Below, in pieces: positions 17,760-25,601 of a stretch of DNA of 64,000 bases (within the stretch, counting starts at the first letter, position 1; every line of letters begins with the position of its first letter). The stretch is taken from NCBI GenBank assembly GCA_027487795.1, contig JAIYCX010000031.1:62001-126000 (forward strand). The letters run 5' to 3'. This DNA comes from Pseudomonadota bacterium (GTDB taxonomy: Bacteria > Bdellovibrionota_C > UBA2361 > SZUA-149 > DAOLCO01). The position numbers and the translations under genes are program-made. The notes beneath the pieces were generated by a model. That model searched no databases. It was not told where the DNA came from and worked only from the letters and a program-made list of their open reading frames with translations.

Positions 17760-19274
17760 TTAATCTTTACGTTTTTCACTTTTAATATCTATCCAAAGAA
17801 ATGAAATAGGATTTTGTTTGCCCTTAAAAACTACCCCATTATATCCAAATGGAAATAAATCATTAGATGTTTCCTTAATGACATTGAGAGAGTTCTCAGG
17901 CAAGAAAAAATCTGAAGAAAATGAGTAATGCTTGCTTTTTTTAGTCTTCTTATTAAATTCGTGAACTAAATCAGAGAATACGCCAAATAAAGTTCTAGGC
18001 TTTTTCTCTATTTTTGTCTCGTCACAAACTACCTCAGTAGCGACTCCTTCTTTAACAACTGGAAAAGAACATGCTCTTTCAGGGAGAAAATCAGATGGTG
18101 AAATAATTCCACGGAGTACTTTTGATACTGCGCTTGAAGGGGTTGCCTGTAATGAGCCAACAAGCATATTTAAATCATGGTTTTGATCTTGTGATCTACT
18201 TAAAATTACTTCCAGCAATGCGGATGCCATCTGTAATGTGTGAGGGTATTTTGGCTTCTTTAGTGGTGATGTTGGTTCTTTTAAATCAAAAAATATCAAC
18301 CTATTAGAGGAAGGAATATCAGTAGTTAAATCTTCAACTATCAATTGCGAAGGGTTTAAGGTAAATTTATCCTCAATAAAATCTCCTCCTCTTCTTAAAG
18401 AGATTGTATCGATCTCTTCCGGAAACTCTACCTTTAATCTTTCTTCATTATAAATTATTGAGTAAAAAGTCAGTTGTCCCTTAGGATAAGATAAATGTTT
18501 CCATTTCTTTAAAGATCCCTTGGATAACAAGGCGACAGTTTTATCCATAAACTCTTGACCACTTGCAATAGTTTTTCCGTAAAGTCCTGTAACAAGAATT
18601 ATATCACATTCACTTTGAACTGTTAGCTTAACTAATGACTTCCAATCTGAGGTAATAGAAGCTGTAACATAAGACTGATCCAATCTTCTTAAATCAGAAG
18701 GCATTCCCATTGCCTTTACTTCACCGATACAAAGCCTAAATGATTTAATCTTATTCTTTTTTACCTCTAGTAGTGAGGCAAATTTAACTTTTTGATTTTT
18801 TAAAACCTGTCTTTGAATTTTTTTAATTTTTTGAAATCGGGCTTCATCTTTTTTGCTGATAGCTGTTTTAGTAAATACTGTTTGCTGAACTCTATTAATA
18901 TTATTTTTTTCTACTGGATTATTATTTTCCTCTATTTCACTTCCTTCACTCACATAATTTTCTAGTAAAGCCTTGTAAACTCTCTTATCTTCTTCTAATT
19001 GGATAGAATCTGCTTCTTTTTTAGAGATACCATCAGATTCTTCAGGAGTAGGAGTATCTTTTACTATATCTTTAGTTACTTTTTTATTAATAATCCATGC
19101 ATCTAAAGGAACTTCATCTTCGGTGAAGGCAGAATTAGAAGAAGGAGAATTCGACAAAGTTGGATTCTCTGAAGCAATATTTTCCGAGACAGTATCTTCA
19201 GCCCAAACTATTGTATTAAAGAATTGGAATACTAAATTTAAATTTACTAAAAATCTGATTAGAAAATTATTCAT
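17760..19274 (-). CDS. Unrecognised exported protein with Lys-rich segment
   Basis: The 504-residue product starts with a hydrophobic signal peptide (NLVFQFFNTIVWA, likely cut before EDTVSEN). An acidic, Ser-rich low-complexity stretch to about residue 130 follows, then a Lys-rich helical segment around 135-175. The remainder looks globular, with two FG/LF-type strands and a Cys pair near residues 395-410. I do not recognise the family. The gene is placed between coaD (6 bases away) and the M42 peptidase, probably co-transcribed. A periplasmic or outer-membrane-associated role is likely; nothing more specific is supported. Confidence 0.55.
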   Translation of the reverse strand: MNNFLIRFLVNLNLVFQFFNTIVWAEDTVSENIASENPTLSNSPSSNSAFTEDEVPLDAWIINKKVTKDIVKDTPTPEESDGISKKEADSIQLEEDKRVYKALLENYVSEGSEIEENNNPVEKNNINRVQQTVFTKTAISKKDEARFQKIKKIQRQVLKNQKVKFASLLEVKKNKIKSFRLCIGEVKAMGMPSDLRRLDQSYVTASITSDWKSLVKLTVQSECDIILVTGLYGKTIASGQEFMDKTVALLSKGSLKKWKHLSYPKGQLTFYSIIYNEERLKVEFPEEIDTISLRRGGDFIEDKFTLNPSQLIVEDLTTDIPSSNRLIFFDLKEPTSPLKKPKYPHTLQMASALLEVILSRSQDQNHDLNMLVGSLQATPSSAVSKVLRGIISPSDFLPERACSFPVVKEGVATEVVCDETKIEKKPRTLFGVFSDLVHEFNKKTKKSKHYSFSSDFFLPENSLNVIKETSNDLFPFGYNGVVFKGKQNPISFLWIDIKSEKRKD

Positions 19275-19280
19275 AAAGAT

Positions 19281-19826
19281 TTACAATGAGGCCAGTTTTT
19301 TTGAAAAATCTTTAACGACACTTTTAGTTACCATCTTAGAAATATCACCACCATTTAATGCTACGTTCTTTACAATGCTAGAACTAATATAAGAATTTGG
19401 CTCCGATGTTACAAAAAAGATTGTTTCAATTTCAGGGGCTAACATTCTATTTGTATGAGCAAGTTGGGTCTCATATTCATAATCCGATACAGCCCTGAGT
19501 CCTCTAATTATTACTTTTGAATTTACTTCCCTAGTAAAATTTATTAACAAACTATCAAAGCTAGCAACTTTCACTCGAGAAAAATTTGGATTAGTTTGGC
19601 CAACCTCTTTTAAAGCTCTTTCTGCTATATCCATTCTCTCTTCTGCAGAAAAAAAGGTAGACTTAGTACTAACCCTAGGCCCCCCTGACGCAATTGCTAA
19701 ATATAAGATATCAAAAACAGCTAAAGCTCTAGCTAAAATATCTAAATGGCCGTTAGTAACTGGATCAAAAGTACCTGCGTATACAGCAACTCTAGGTTCT
19801 AATTTTTCATCAGTTATTTTTGTCAT
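19281..19826 (-). CDS. coaD: Phosphopantetheine adenylyltransferase
   Basis: This enzyme joins ATP to 4'-phosphopantetheine to give dephospho-CoA, the penultimate step of CoA synthesis. AVYAGTFDPVTNGHLDI carries the nucleotidyltransferase T/H-x-G-H motif, and VIIRGLRAVSDYEYETQ and YISSSIVKNVA are CoaD signatures. At 181 residues it is somewhat longer than the usual ~160, from a short N-terminal extension and a longer C terminus. It lies four bases after rsmD, the classic rsmD-coaD arrangement. Confidence 0.95.
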   Translation of the reverse strand: MTKITDEKLEPRVAVYAGTFDPVTNGHLDILARALAVFDILYLAIASGGPRVSTKSTFFSAEERMDIAERALKEVGQTNPNFSRVKVASFDSLLINFTREVNSKVIIRGLRAVSDYEYETQLAHTNRMLAPEIETIFFVTSEPNSYISSSIVKNVALNGGDISKMVTKSVVKDFSKKLASL

Positions 19827-19830
19827 GCAC

Positions 19831-20433
19831 TTAAATCTCTCTAATTAATTTTAAGAAGATTACAGACGTAATTCCATAATCTCTTAAAAATAAAATTTCA
19901 TAGCCCCTATTATCAGTAGATAAAGAATTTACCCATGTATTTAAATATTTTTTTTCATCTTCCATAACCAAGATACCAGCTGGCTTTAGAATCTTATTAT
20001 TTAATATTTTACTTAAAAACTCTGAAAAATTAATTGATTCATAAGGTGGATCCGAAAAACATACATCATAGCTTTCTTTTTCGGTATCAAGAAATCTATA
20101 AACGTCACTATTTACTATGCGACACTGATCTTTGATACCAAAATTTTTAACATTTTCAGAAATACTCGCGCAATTCCTTTTACTACTCTCAACAGAAGTT
20201 ACTTTCTTGGCTCCTCTAGATATAGCTTCAAATGAAAGCGCCCCAGATCCAGAGTAAAGATCCAATATAGTACAACCTGAAAAATCTATTCTAGAATTTA
20301 ACGCAGAAAAAATAGCCTCCCTAACTGCTTCCTTTGTAGGCTTAAGTTCATTATCTAAGGAAGCTACACTAATGTACCTGCCTTTAAGGGAACCACCTAT
20401 AATTCTAAGATTGATTTGCTTCTTTGCCTTCAT
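19831..20433 (-). CDS. rsmD: 16S rRNA (guanine-N2) methyltransferase RsmD
   Basis: The 200-residue protein begins with LRIIGGSLKGRYI and LKPTKEAVREAIFSAL, both typical of RsmD. It has the SAM-binding ILDLYSGSGALSFEAISRGA and the catalytic SDPPY. RsmD methylates G966 (E. coli numbering) in 16S rRNA in the 30S subunit. It starts the minus-strand run that continues into coaD. The 95 bases up to the divergent small gene at 20529 would hold the promoters of both. Confidence 0.93.
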   Translation of the reverse strand: MKAKKQINLRIIGGSLKGRYISVASLDNELKPTKEAVREAIFSALNSRIDFSGCTILDLYSGSGALSFEAISRGAKKVTSVESSKRNCASISENVKNFGIKDQCRIVNSDVYRFLDTEKESYDVCFSDPPYESINFSEFLSKILNNKILKPAGILVMEDEKKYLNTWVNSLSTDNRGYEILFLRDYGITSVIFLKLIREI

Positions 20434-20528
20434 TTAAGCAAACTACTATTGAATTCCCAAAAACGGAAATTCATAGTAATAGAGATAGGCAAACTTAATT
20501 ACTATTAAAATAGTGCTATTAATTTAAT

Positions 20529-20837
20529 ATGAAAGATTTATCCCTAAATGCCGCAAGAAGACAAAAAAGACTATTATATTGGAAGGAATGGTTCCTAAGC
20601 CATGATAAAAGTCCAAAATCAGCTCTTAGCAAGGATGAAAAGAAGATTTTTTCCGATAAAATTTCGACTTATTCTCTTTTAATATCTAAAATGCTTGCAT
20701 CTAGTGATGAAAGTCATGTGGAAGAATGCGAACAAAGAATAACTGCTATAGAACGCGAATTAACCTCTCTTTTCGAAGAAAGAAGGTTACTTACTTCAGA
20801 TGTTGGCCTACCTTCAGTTACTAGTAAATACTCTTAA
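20529..20837 (+). CDS. Small basic/coiled-coil protein of unknown function
   Basis: The 102-residue protein is rich in Lys, Arg, Glu and Ser. Its second half (EECEQRITAIERELTSLFEE) has coiled-coil heptad spacing. No signal peptide or known domain is visible. It stands alone, divergent from rsmD and upstream of the tRNA-Lys region. The even codon use and compact frame favour a real gene. Confidence 0.5.
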   Translation: MKDLSLNAARRQKRLLYWKEWFLSHDKSPKSALSKDEKKIFSDKISTYSLLISKMLASSDESHVEECEQRITAIERELTSLFEERRLLTSDVGLPSVTSKYS

Positions 20838-20947
20838 TTATAGAGTTTATTGTAATTTGTTCAAAAAGTTGTCGTCTGCCTCATTTTAGTTTAAAAGAGC
20901 TGGGGATTTTTGTTTTTAATAGCATTATCCTTATTTGTTTGTTTTGT
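20838..20947 (+). other. T-rich stretch before the tRNA-Lys region
   Basis: No gene is seen here. The last ~20 bases (TTATTTG...TTTGTG) are nearly the same as the bases just before the intact tRNA-Lys, so the duplicated unit includes the 5' flank. This and the next three entries fill the 434-base gap between the small gene and sthA. Confidence 0.4.
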
Positions 20948-21056
20948 GAGGCGTTAGCTCAGTAGCCCTGTTTTAGTTTTTGGGGCAGTATCCTTTTAAG
21001 ATACGGCGAAACAGTCCGCAGGACTATTTCGTCTGGTTCGAATCCAGTACGTATCG
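20948..21056 (+). pseudogene. Disrupted tRNA-Lys(TTT) copy with two insertions
   Basis: This begins like the intact tRNA-Lys (GAGGCGTTAGCTCAGTA) and keeps its anticodon arm (GTATC-CTTTTAA-GATAC) and T arm (TTCGAATCCAGT). The D arm is replaced by about 22 T/G-rich bases bounded by GCCC/GGGC. A roughly 25-base hairpin is inserted in the variable loop (21007-21031). The 3' acceptor strand is ACGTATC, not ACGCCTC, so the acceptor stem cannot close. It should not make a working tRNA. Confidence 0.75.
21007..21031 (+). repeat. Hairpin element, copy 1 (in the broken tRNA-Lys)
   Basis: An 11-base stem with one mismatch (CGAAA-C-AGTCC against GGACT-A-TTTCG) encloses a 3-base loop GCA. The same element occurs at 21189-21213, and the 50-base block 21000-21049 matches 21182-21231 with a single difference. 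Confidence 0.85.
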
Positions 21057-21075
21057 TTTTTTTATTTGTTTTTGT

Positions 21076-21148
21076 GAGGCGTTAGCTCAGTAGGTAGAGC
21101 AGTATCCTTTTAAGATACGGGTCACTGGTTCGAATCCAGTACGCCTCA
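21076..21148 (+). tRNA. tRNA-Lys(TTT)
   Basis: The full cloverleaf can be drawn: acceptor GAGGCGT/ACGCCTC with discriminator A, D stem GCTC/GAGC, anticodon stem GTATC/GATAC around CTTTTAA (anticodon TTT), variable loop GGGTC and T arm ACTGG/CCAGT around TTCGAAT. CCA is not encoded. It is close in sequence to the E. coli tRNA-Lys. It is the only intact copy of three related sequences in this stretch. Confidence 0.95.
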
Positions 21149-21180
21149 ATTTCTCGGTACTAGATCGTGACCCGTATCTC

Positions 21181-21238
21181 CGATACGGCGAAACAGTCCG
21201 CAGGACTATTTCGTCTAGTTCGAATCCAGTAAGCCTCA
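21181..21238 (+). pseudogene. 3' remnant of tRNA-Lys with the same hairpin insertion
   Basis: From GATACGG through the hairpin (21189-21213) to TTCGAATCCAGT and AAGCCTCA this repeats the 3' half of the broken copy at 21000-21049. The 5' half is missing. Instead, 21167-21178 is an exact reverse complement of 21114-21125 in the intact tRNA, which lets 21172-21178 pair with 21182-21188. It ends 33 bases before the upstream sthA start. Confidence 0.7.
21189..21213 (+). repeat. Hairpin element, copy 2
   Basis: This is identical to the element at 21007-21031, again placed at the variable-loop position of a tRNA-Lys-like sequence. Confidence 0.85.
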
Positions 21239-21271
21239 ATTTTCCACTAAACTTTAGCTCCAGTCCTGCCG

Positions 21272-22726
21272 ATGTATATTCTCATGGCAAATAAAAATGA
21301 ATTCGATTTAGTAGTGATTGGTAGCGGGCCTGGTGGTCAGAAAGCAGCTATTCAAGCACTAAAGTTAGGCAAAAGAGTGGCTGTCATTGACGCCAATCCA
21401 GCACTAGGCGGAAACTGTCTTCATGATGGTACCATTCCTAGTAAATCATTTAGAGAAGCTATAATGCATCTTTCTGGCTACAAGGAAAGAAGTCACTACG
21501 GTCAAGCTTACCGTGTAAAACAAAATATAGAGATGAGAGATCTTAACGATAGAACAGATGGCATCTCCAAAGATATTGAACAAACTATTAGATCTCAGTT
21601 GTTAAGAAATAAATCCGAACTAATAGTCGGCTTTGCCTCTTTTGTTAATGCAAATACTGTTAAGGTTACATTTGAAAGCACAGAAAGAGTTTTAATAGCA
21701 GAAAAAATAATCATAGCCACTGGCACTAGACCGTGGAGACCAAGCTCTTTCGAATTTGATGGAGTTTCAATATTAGATTCAAATGATATTTTGAGAATGA
21801 AAAAAATTCCATCCTCACTAACAGTCGTTGGAGGTGGTGTTATTGGTTGCGAATATGGTTCAATGTTTTCAGCTCTTGGAGTTAAAGTATCAATAGTAGA
21901 ACAAAGAGATTCTATTCTTAGCTTTCTCGATCAAGAACTTATTGAATCTTTAGTATTTCAACTAAGACAACAAAAAACAGGAATTATTACTGGAGATAAA
22001 GTTATTAGATGCTGCACCTCTCCAGATGGAAGGGCCGTTACATACCTTGAAAGCGGTCGAAGAATAGTGAGCGAAGTACTACTAGTTTCTGCAGGGAGAG
22101 TTGGCAATGTTGAAGGTTTAAATCTTGAAAACGTTGGACTTGCTGCAAGCAATCGTGGATTAATTACAGTTAACGAATATTATCAAACTTCAGTTCCAAG
22201 TATTTATGCTGTTGGAGATGTAATAGGTCAACCAGCTCTTGCTTCAACTAGTATGGAGCAAGGAAGAAGAGCAGCTTGTCACGCTTTTGGCTTATTAGAA
22301 CATCCATTTGAAATCCCGCTTCCTTACGGAATATATTCCATTCCTGAAATTGCAATGGTTGGAGCAAATGAGAACGAACTAAAAGCGAGTAAAGTTCCTT
22401 ACGAATTTGGGATAGCAAGATTCAGCGAAATGGAAAGAGGTAAGATCATAGGAGATCGCCTTGGAGTTCTTAAACTTCTTTTCCACAGAACGACTTTAAG
22501 ACTTCTTGGTGTTCACATCATCGGTGAAGGCGCAACAGAACTTGTCCATATCGGCCAAGCTGTAATGGGATTCCAAGGTGGAATAGATTACTTTGTTAAC
22601 GCAGTTTTTAATTACCCAACACTAGCTCAAGTTTATAAAACTGCTGCTCTTGATGGATGGAATAAAGTTGTCGCTAGCGAAGGCTTACCAGAAGAAGCAC
22701 CATTGATGGATTCTGAGATACACTAA
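21272..22726 (+). CDS. sthA: Soluble pyridine nucleotide transhydrogenase-like flavoprotein
   Basis: The 484-residue protein is a two-dinucleotide-fold flavoprotein: FAD site VVIGSGPGGQKAA, NAD(P) site SLTVVGGGVIGCEYGSMFSALG, second FAD motif IYAVGDVIG and a C-terminal dimer domain. In GGNCLHDGTIPSKS the second redox Cys is Thr54 (Cys49-x4-Thr), as in E. coli SthA. So it does not use a disulfide and probably moves hydride between NADPH and NAD+. An ATG at 21284 (MANKNEF) fits homologues at least as well as 21272. The leader contains tRNA-Lys remnants. Confidence 0.85.
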   Translation: MYILMANKNEFDLVVIGSGPGGQKAAIQALKLGKRVAVIDANPALGGNCLHDGTIPSKSFREAIMHLSGYKERSHYGQAYRVKQNIEMRDLNDRTDGISKDIEQTIRSQLLRNKSELIVGFASFVNANTVKVTFESTERVLIAEKIIIATGTRPWRPSSFEFDGVSILDSNDILRMKKIPSSLTVVGGGVIGCEYGSMFSALGVKVSIVEQRDSILSFLDQELIESLVFQLRQQKTGIITGDKVIRCCTSPDGRAVTYLESGRRIVSEVLLVSAGRVGNVEGLNLENVGLAASNRGLITVNEYYQTSVPSIYAVGDVIGQPALASTSMEQGRRAACHAFGLLEHPFEIPLPYGIYSIPEIAMVGANENELKASKVPYEFGIARFSEMERGKIIGDRLGVLKLLFHRTTLRLLGVHIIGEGATELVHIGQAVMGFQGGIDYFVNAVFNYPTLAQVYKTAALDGWNKVVASEGLPEEAPLMDSEIH

Positions 22727-22761
22727 TTCAGTAATTCTGAAATAATGAAAAAATCAGCGAC

Positions 22762-23277
22762 TCAATAAATCGTGACTTCATGTGCGCTAAGAATACCATT
22801 ATCGTAAATAAATTTACCTTCAAAAAATTTACCCTTTAAAACATGAGGTAAAAAATAAAAGTCTCCTGGCCATAAAGGCAACATAAATAATTCTTCCTCC
22901 CCCACCCAACTAATTTCCCCCTCTTCACAGCCACTTAATAATTCACCATCAAAATCACTGGCACTATAAACAAAAACTACCCAATCTTTGCCTTTGGCAA
23001 AATTAGGAAAAGTTAAAACTCCATGCAGCTTAGGATAAAAAATGGTTAGTCCACTTTCCTCCTTCACTTCCCTGATGACACAGTCTCTAGGACTTTCAGC
23101 TATATCAAGTTTTCCACCCAATCCATTCCATTTACCAGAGTGAATATCCCCCTCTTTCGTTCTTTTATTTCGATGAATCATTAAAACTTTATTATTTTTT
23201 CTAAGATAACAAAGGGTTGCCAGCTGTGTAGCCCCTGAAGTTAATGGAGATGTTAATAGTTCATCATTGCTACTCAT
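22762..23277 (-). CDS. NUDIX hydrolase (MutT/8-oxo-dGTPase-like)
   Basis: The 171-residue protein contains a complete NUDIX box starting at GGKLDIAESPRD and ending REVKEESGL, matching G-x5-E-x7-R-E-U-x-E-E-x-G-U. ATLCYLRKNNKVLMIHRNKR before it is the usual first strand. GKWNGLGGK and the later WPGDFYFLPHVLKG resemble bacterial 8-oxo-dGTP diphosphatases and MTH1-like proteins. It likely sanitises damaged nucleotides; the exact substrate is inferred. It converges on sthA with a 35-base gap. Confidence 0.85.
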   Translation of the reverse strand: MSSNDELLTSPLTSGATQLATLCYLRKNNKVLMIHRNKRTKEGDIHSGKWNGLGGKLDIAESPRDCVIREVKEESGLTIFYPKLHGVLTFPNFAKGKDWVVFVYSASDFDGELLSGCEEGEISWVGEEELFMLPLWPGDFYFLPHVLKGKFFEGKFIYDNGILSAHEVTIY

Positions 23278-23343
23278 TTAGTTTTCCTTTACTAATTATC
23301 AAAGAATTCCTAGACTATAATCTAATAAATTAACGAGGACAAT

Positions 23344-23772
23344 TTGAAGGCTTTATTTAACATATCTATATTTTTCATTTGCTTTTCATTCTTCGCCTGC
23401 TCAAGTAGCAAGGATCAAGGCAAATACTTAGACGAACGACCTAAAGCTGAAATAGCAGCACCATCAGATGTTAATATTGAAGTTAAAGTAGTAAATCCAG
23501 ACTCCACTAGTGTAGAAGGAATGAAGGTCAGTGTAATTACTTCATTAGGTCAAGAAACAGTTATTACAAACCAAAATGGCATAGCTCAATTAACTGTTCA
23601 AAGAGCCTACTCCGAACCTTTAACTTTTAGATTTCAAAAATCTAATATGGAAATGAGCGAAACGATTAGAACACTACCTTCTGATCTAAAATTTGCAGGA
23701 TTAGTATTTGAAGTATTATCTCCAAATAGAATCAAGCTCTCACACTATACAGTTGATGGCCTATATAGATAA
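23344..23772 (+). CDS. Small lipoprotein of unknown function
   Basis: The product has a short lipoprotein signal (FFICFSFFAC, lipobox Cys19) followed by a polar linker and a ~100-residue beta-rich domain (VEVKVVNPDSTSVEGMKV, ETVITNQNGIAQLTV). This resembles a single Ig/carboxypeptidase-regulatory-like fold. The start is TTG at 23344: an AGGA ribosome site lies a normal distance upstream and gives the correct signal sequence. It is monocistronic and converges on the esterase gene. The function is not known. Confidence 0.7.
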   Translation: MKALFNISIFFICFSFFACSSSKDQGKYLDERPKAEIAAPSDVNIEVKVVNPDSTSVEGMKVSVITSLGQETVITNQNGIAQLTVQRAYSEPLTFRFQKSNMEMSETIRTLPSDLKFAGLVFEVLSPNRIKLSHYTVDGLYR

Positions 23773-23777
23773 CACTA

Positions 23778-24482
23778 TTATTTAACTAAATTAGTAAGCC
23801 AAGTCTTTAGCTCTCTAATACCTGAGCTACTTATCTTATGCGCCACTTCATCTGAATGAAAATGAAGATCTAATCCATTTCCCATAAAAAAATTCTTTGT
23901 TTCAAGAGCTCTCTCGAATGGTATTATTTCATCTTTAGTTCCGTGAGACATAAAAAACTTAGTTTTATTATTATCCGCTCCTGTGAAAGATTTCATAAAG
24001 TAACTGGGAATAAAACTTGATAAAATACCAACTCCTAAAAATACCCCTGGATTAGCCATCGCATAAGTACCTAACACAGCTCCACCCTGACTAAATCCGA
24101 TAGCAATAATCTTTGAAGGACTAACACCATAAGTTAGTAACTGAGCAACCATCTTATCAATTAAATTATGAGCTGGAATTAAATGACTCTCGTTAGTTGT
24201 TACTGGGGCTGGACTTTCAGTAGTACTAGGTCGATGATCTAAATTCCACCAACTATAGCCGCCAATTGGATCTATTTCTAAAGCCCTAGGTGAAATCACT
24301 ATTGGATCTAGATCCTCTATAGACCTTGAAAAGACCCACATTACATTCTCATTCCCTGCCCTCCCATGAATTAATATAATTCCGACCCTATTTCCAAATT
24401 CAGCCTTAGATTCATCCCTAATCTTACCCACACAGCCCAAACTAGTCATCTCAGCTTGGGAAAATTCTCTATTACTTAGCAC
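23778..24482 (-). CDS. Alpha/beta hydrolase, phospholipase/carboxylesterase type
   Basis: Recognised features of this 234-residue protein are VGIILIHGRAGNE (oxyanion region), IIAIGFSQGGAVLGTYA (nucleophile elbow G-x-S-x-G), MSHGTKDEIIPF (acid Asp) and SDEVAHKIS (His). They make a complete catalytic triad in the order of the cytosolic carboxylesterase/YpfH family. No signal peptide is seen. It could hydrolyse short acyl or thio-esters; the substrate is unknown. Confidence 0.82.
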   Translation of the reverse strand: MLSNREFSQAEMTSLGCVGKIRDESKAEFGNRVGIILIHGRAGNENVMWVFSRSIEDLDPIVISPRALEIDPIGGYSWWNLDHRPSTTESPAPVTTNESHLIPAHNLIDKMVAQLLTYGVSPSKIIAIGFSQGGAVLGTYAMANPGVFLGVGILSSFIPSYFMKSFTGADNNKTKFFMSHGTKDEIIPFERALETKNFFMGNGLDLHFHSDEVAHKISSSGIRELKTWLTNLVK

Positions 24483-24596
24483 GGTTATATCGTTTTAAAT
24501 TGTTTTTAAGCTTTTCTATATTTAAATTAATCTCTCGAACTTGACCAATCAAATACAATACAATAATACTCCCGCCAGATATTAAGTAAATTTAAT

Positions 24597-24672
24597 GTCC
24601 CCATCGTCTAGAGGCCTAGGACACTGCCCTTTCACGGCGGCGACAGGGGTTCGAATCCCCTTGGGGACGCCA
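24597..24672 (+). tRNA. tRNA-Glu(TTC), CCA encoded
   Basis: Acceptor GTCCCCA pairs with TGGGGAC; discriminator G and an encoded CCA (24670-24672) follow. The anticodon loop CTTTCAC has anticodon TTC, and the T arm is AGGGG-TTCGAAT-CCCCT. It is very like bacterial tRNA-Glu. The 3' CCA ends one base before the stop of the EamA gene on the other strand, an unusually tight fit. Confidence 0.96.
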
Positions 24673-24673
24673 T

Positions 24674-25516
24674 TTATTTATTTGCAGCTTTGTTTTCGGG
24701 TAAAACCACCAATAAAGTTGCAAAAAATATTAAACTGGCTCCCAAATACTGCAAATAGTTGTAGCTCTCAGATAAAAAAACCATTCCAGCGAAAAAAGAA
24801 ACAATCCCCTCTAAACTCATAATAAAAGATGCAACGGTTGGTGGAGTTTGTCTTTGTCCTAAAAACTGAAATGTATACGCGATTAAAACAGAAAAAACAC
24901 AACCATACATTATCTCAAACCAAGTTATTACTAGAGGCTCCAATTTAATGCCTCCCATAATGAACGCAACAAATAAACTAATAGCACCGCAACTTAAAAA
25001 TTGTATCGCCGATAAAGTTACCGGATCATAGTTCCTTGAATATTTAGAAACCAACAAAACATGAAATGAAAAGAATACTGCGCAAAGTAAAATTAAGAAA
25101 TCACCATGATTCAAACTATCTATGTTTATTTCAGATAAATAATAAAAACCAACTAAACTAAGAATCAAAGAAAAAACTTCGATGATTCTTACGTGATGAC
25201 CAAGAATAGAAAGAATAATTGGAACAAATAGAAGATACAAACTTGTAATAAAACCAGCTTTTCCGGCGGTTGTTTCAGCTATTCCTATTTGTTGTGTATT
25301 AATAGAAATCGCAAGCACCACTCCCAAAATTAATCCAGATTTAACCTCTGCTAGACTTACTACCTTTTTTAGTATTTTAGAGATGACACACATTACTATG
25401 CCACCTACGAAGAATCTTACGCCATTATAAAAAAATGGATCAATATAAGGAGCTGCAGTCTTTTGAACAACAAATGTAGTACCCCAAAAGATGGTTGCAA
25501 TTAGCAGATAATACAT
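24674..25516 (-). CDS. EamA/DMT-family membrane transporter
   Basis: The 280-residue protein is almost wholly hydrophobic, with about ten membrane helices in two repeats. Each repeat has the EamA pattern (FWGTTFVVQKTAAPYIDPFF near the N terminus; LIAYTFQFLGQRQTPPTVAS and EGIVSFFAGMVFLSES in the second half). DMT carriers export or import amino acids, nucleobases or sugars-phosphates; this one cannot be assigned. It is monocistronic and ends next to tRNA-Glu. Confidence 0.85.
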   Translation of the reverse strand: MYYLLIATIFWGTTFVVQKTAAPYIDPFFYNGVRFFVGGIVMCVISKILKKVVSLAEVKSGLILGVVLAISINTQQIGIAETTAGKAGFITSLYLLFVPIILSILGHHVRIIEVFSLILSLVGFYYLSEINIDSLNHGDFLILLCAVFFSFHVLLVSKYSRNYDPVTLSAIQFLSCGAISLFVAFIMGGIKLEPLVITWFEIMYGCVFSVLIAYTFQFLGQRQTPPTVASFIMSLEGIVSFFAGMVFLSESYNYLQYLGASLIFFATLLVVLPENKAANK

Positions 25517-25601
25517 GAATTAAATTTTAAATGATTAAAAGAGAGCTCTCAATATTTAACTCTCTTCTACCTCAGAGACAAGTTCTAAATAAGACTTTTA
25601 T

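Noticed and set aside
20948..21056. A second, intron-containing or variant functional tRNA-Lys
   Set aside because: The D arm is replaced and the 3' acceptor strand does not pair with the 5' strand; the insertions are not at the usual intron site beside the anticodon.
22727..22742. Terminator between sthA and the NUDIX gene
   Set aside because: A 5-base hairpin is present but followed by an A-rich, not T-rich, stretch on the sthA strand.
24595..24822. Plus-strand open frame through tRNA-Glu
   Set aside because: It is covered by the tRNA and by the EamA gene on the other strand, and its product is low-complexity.
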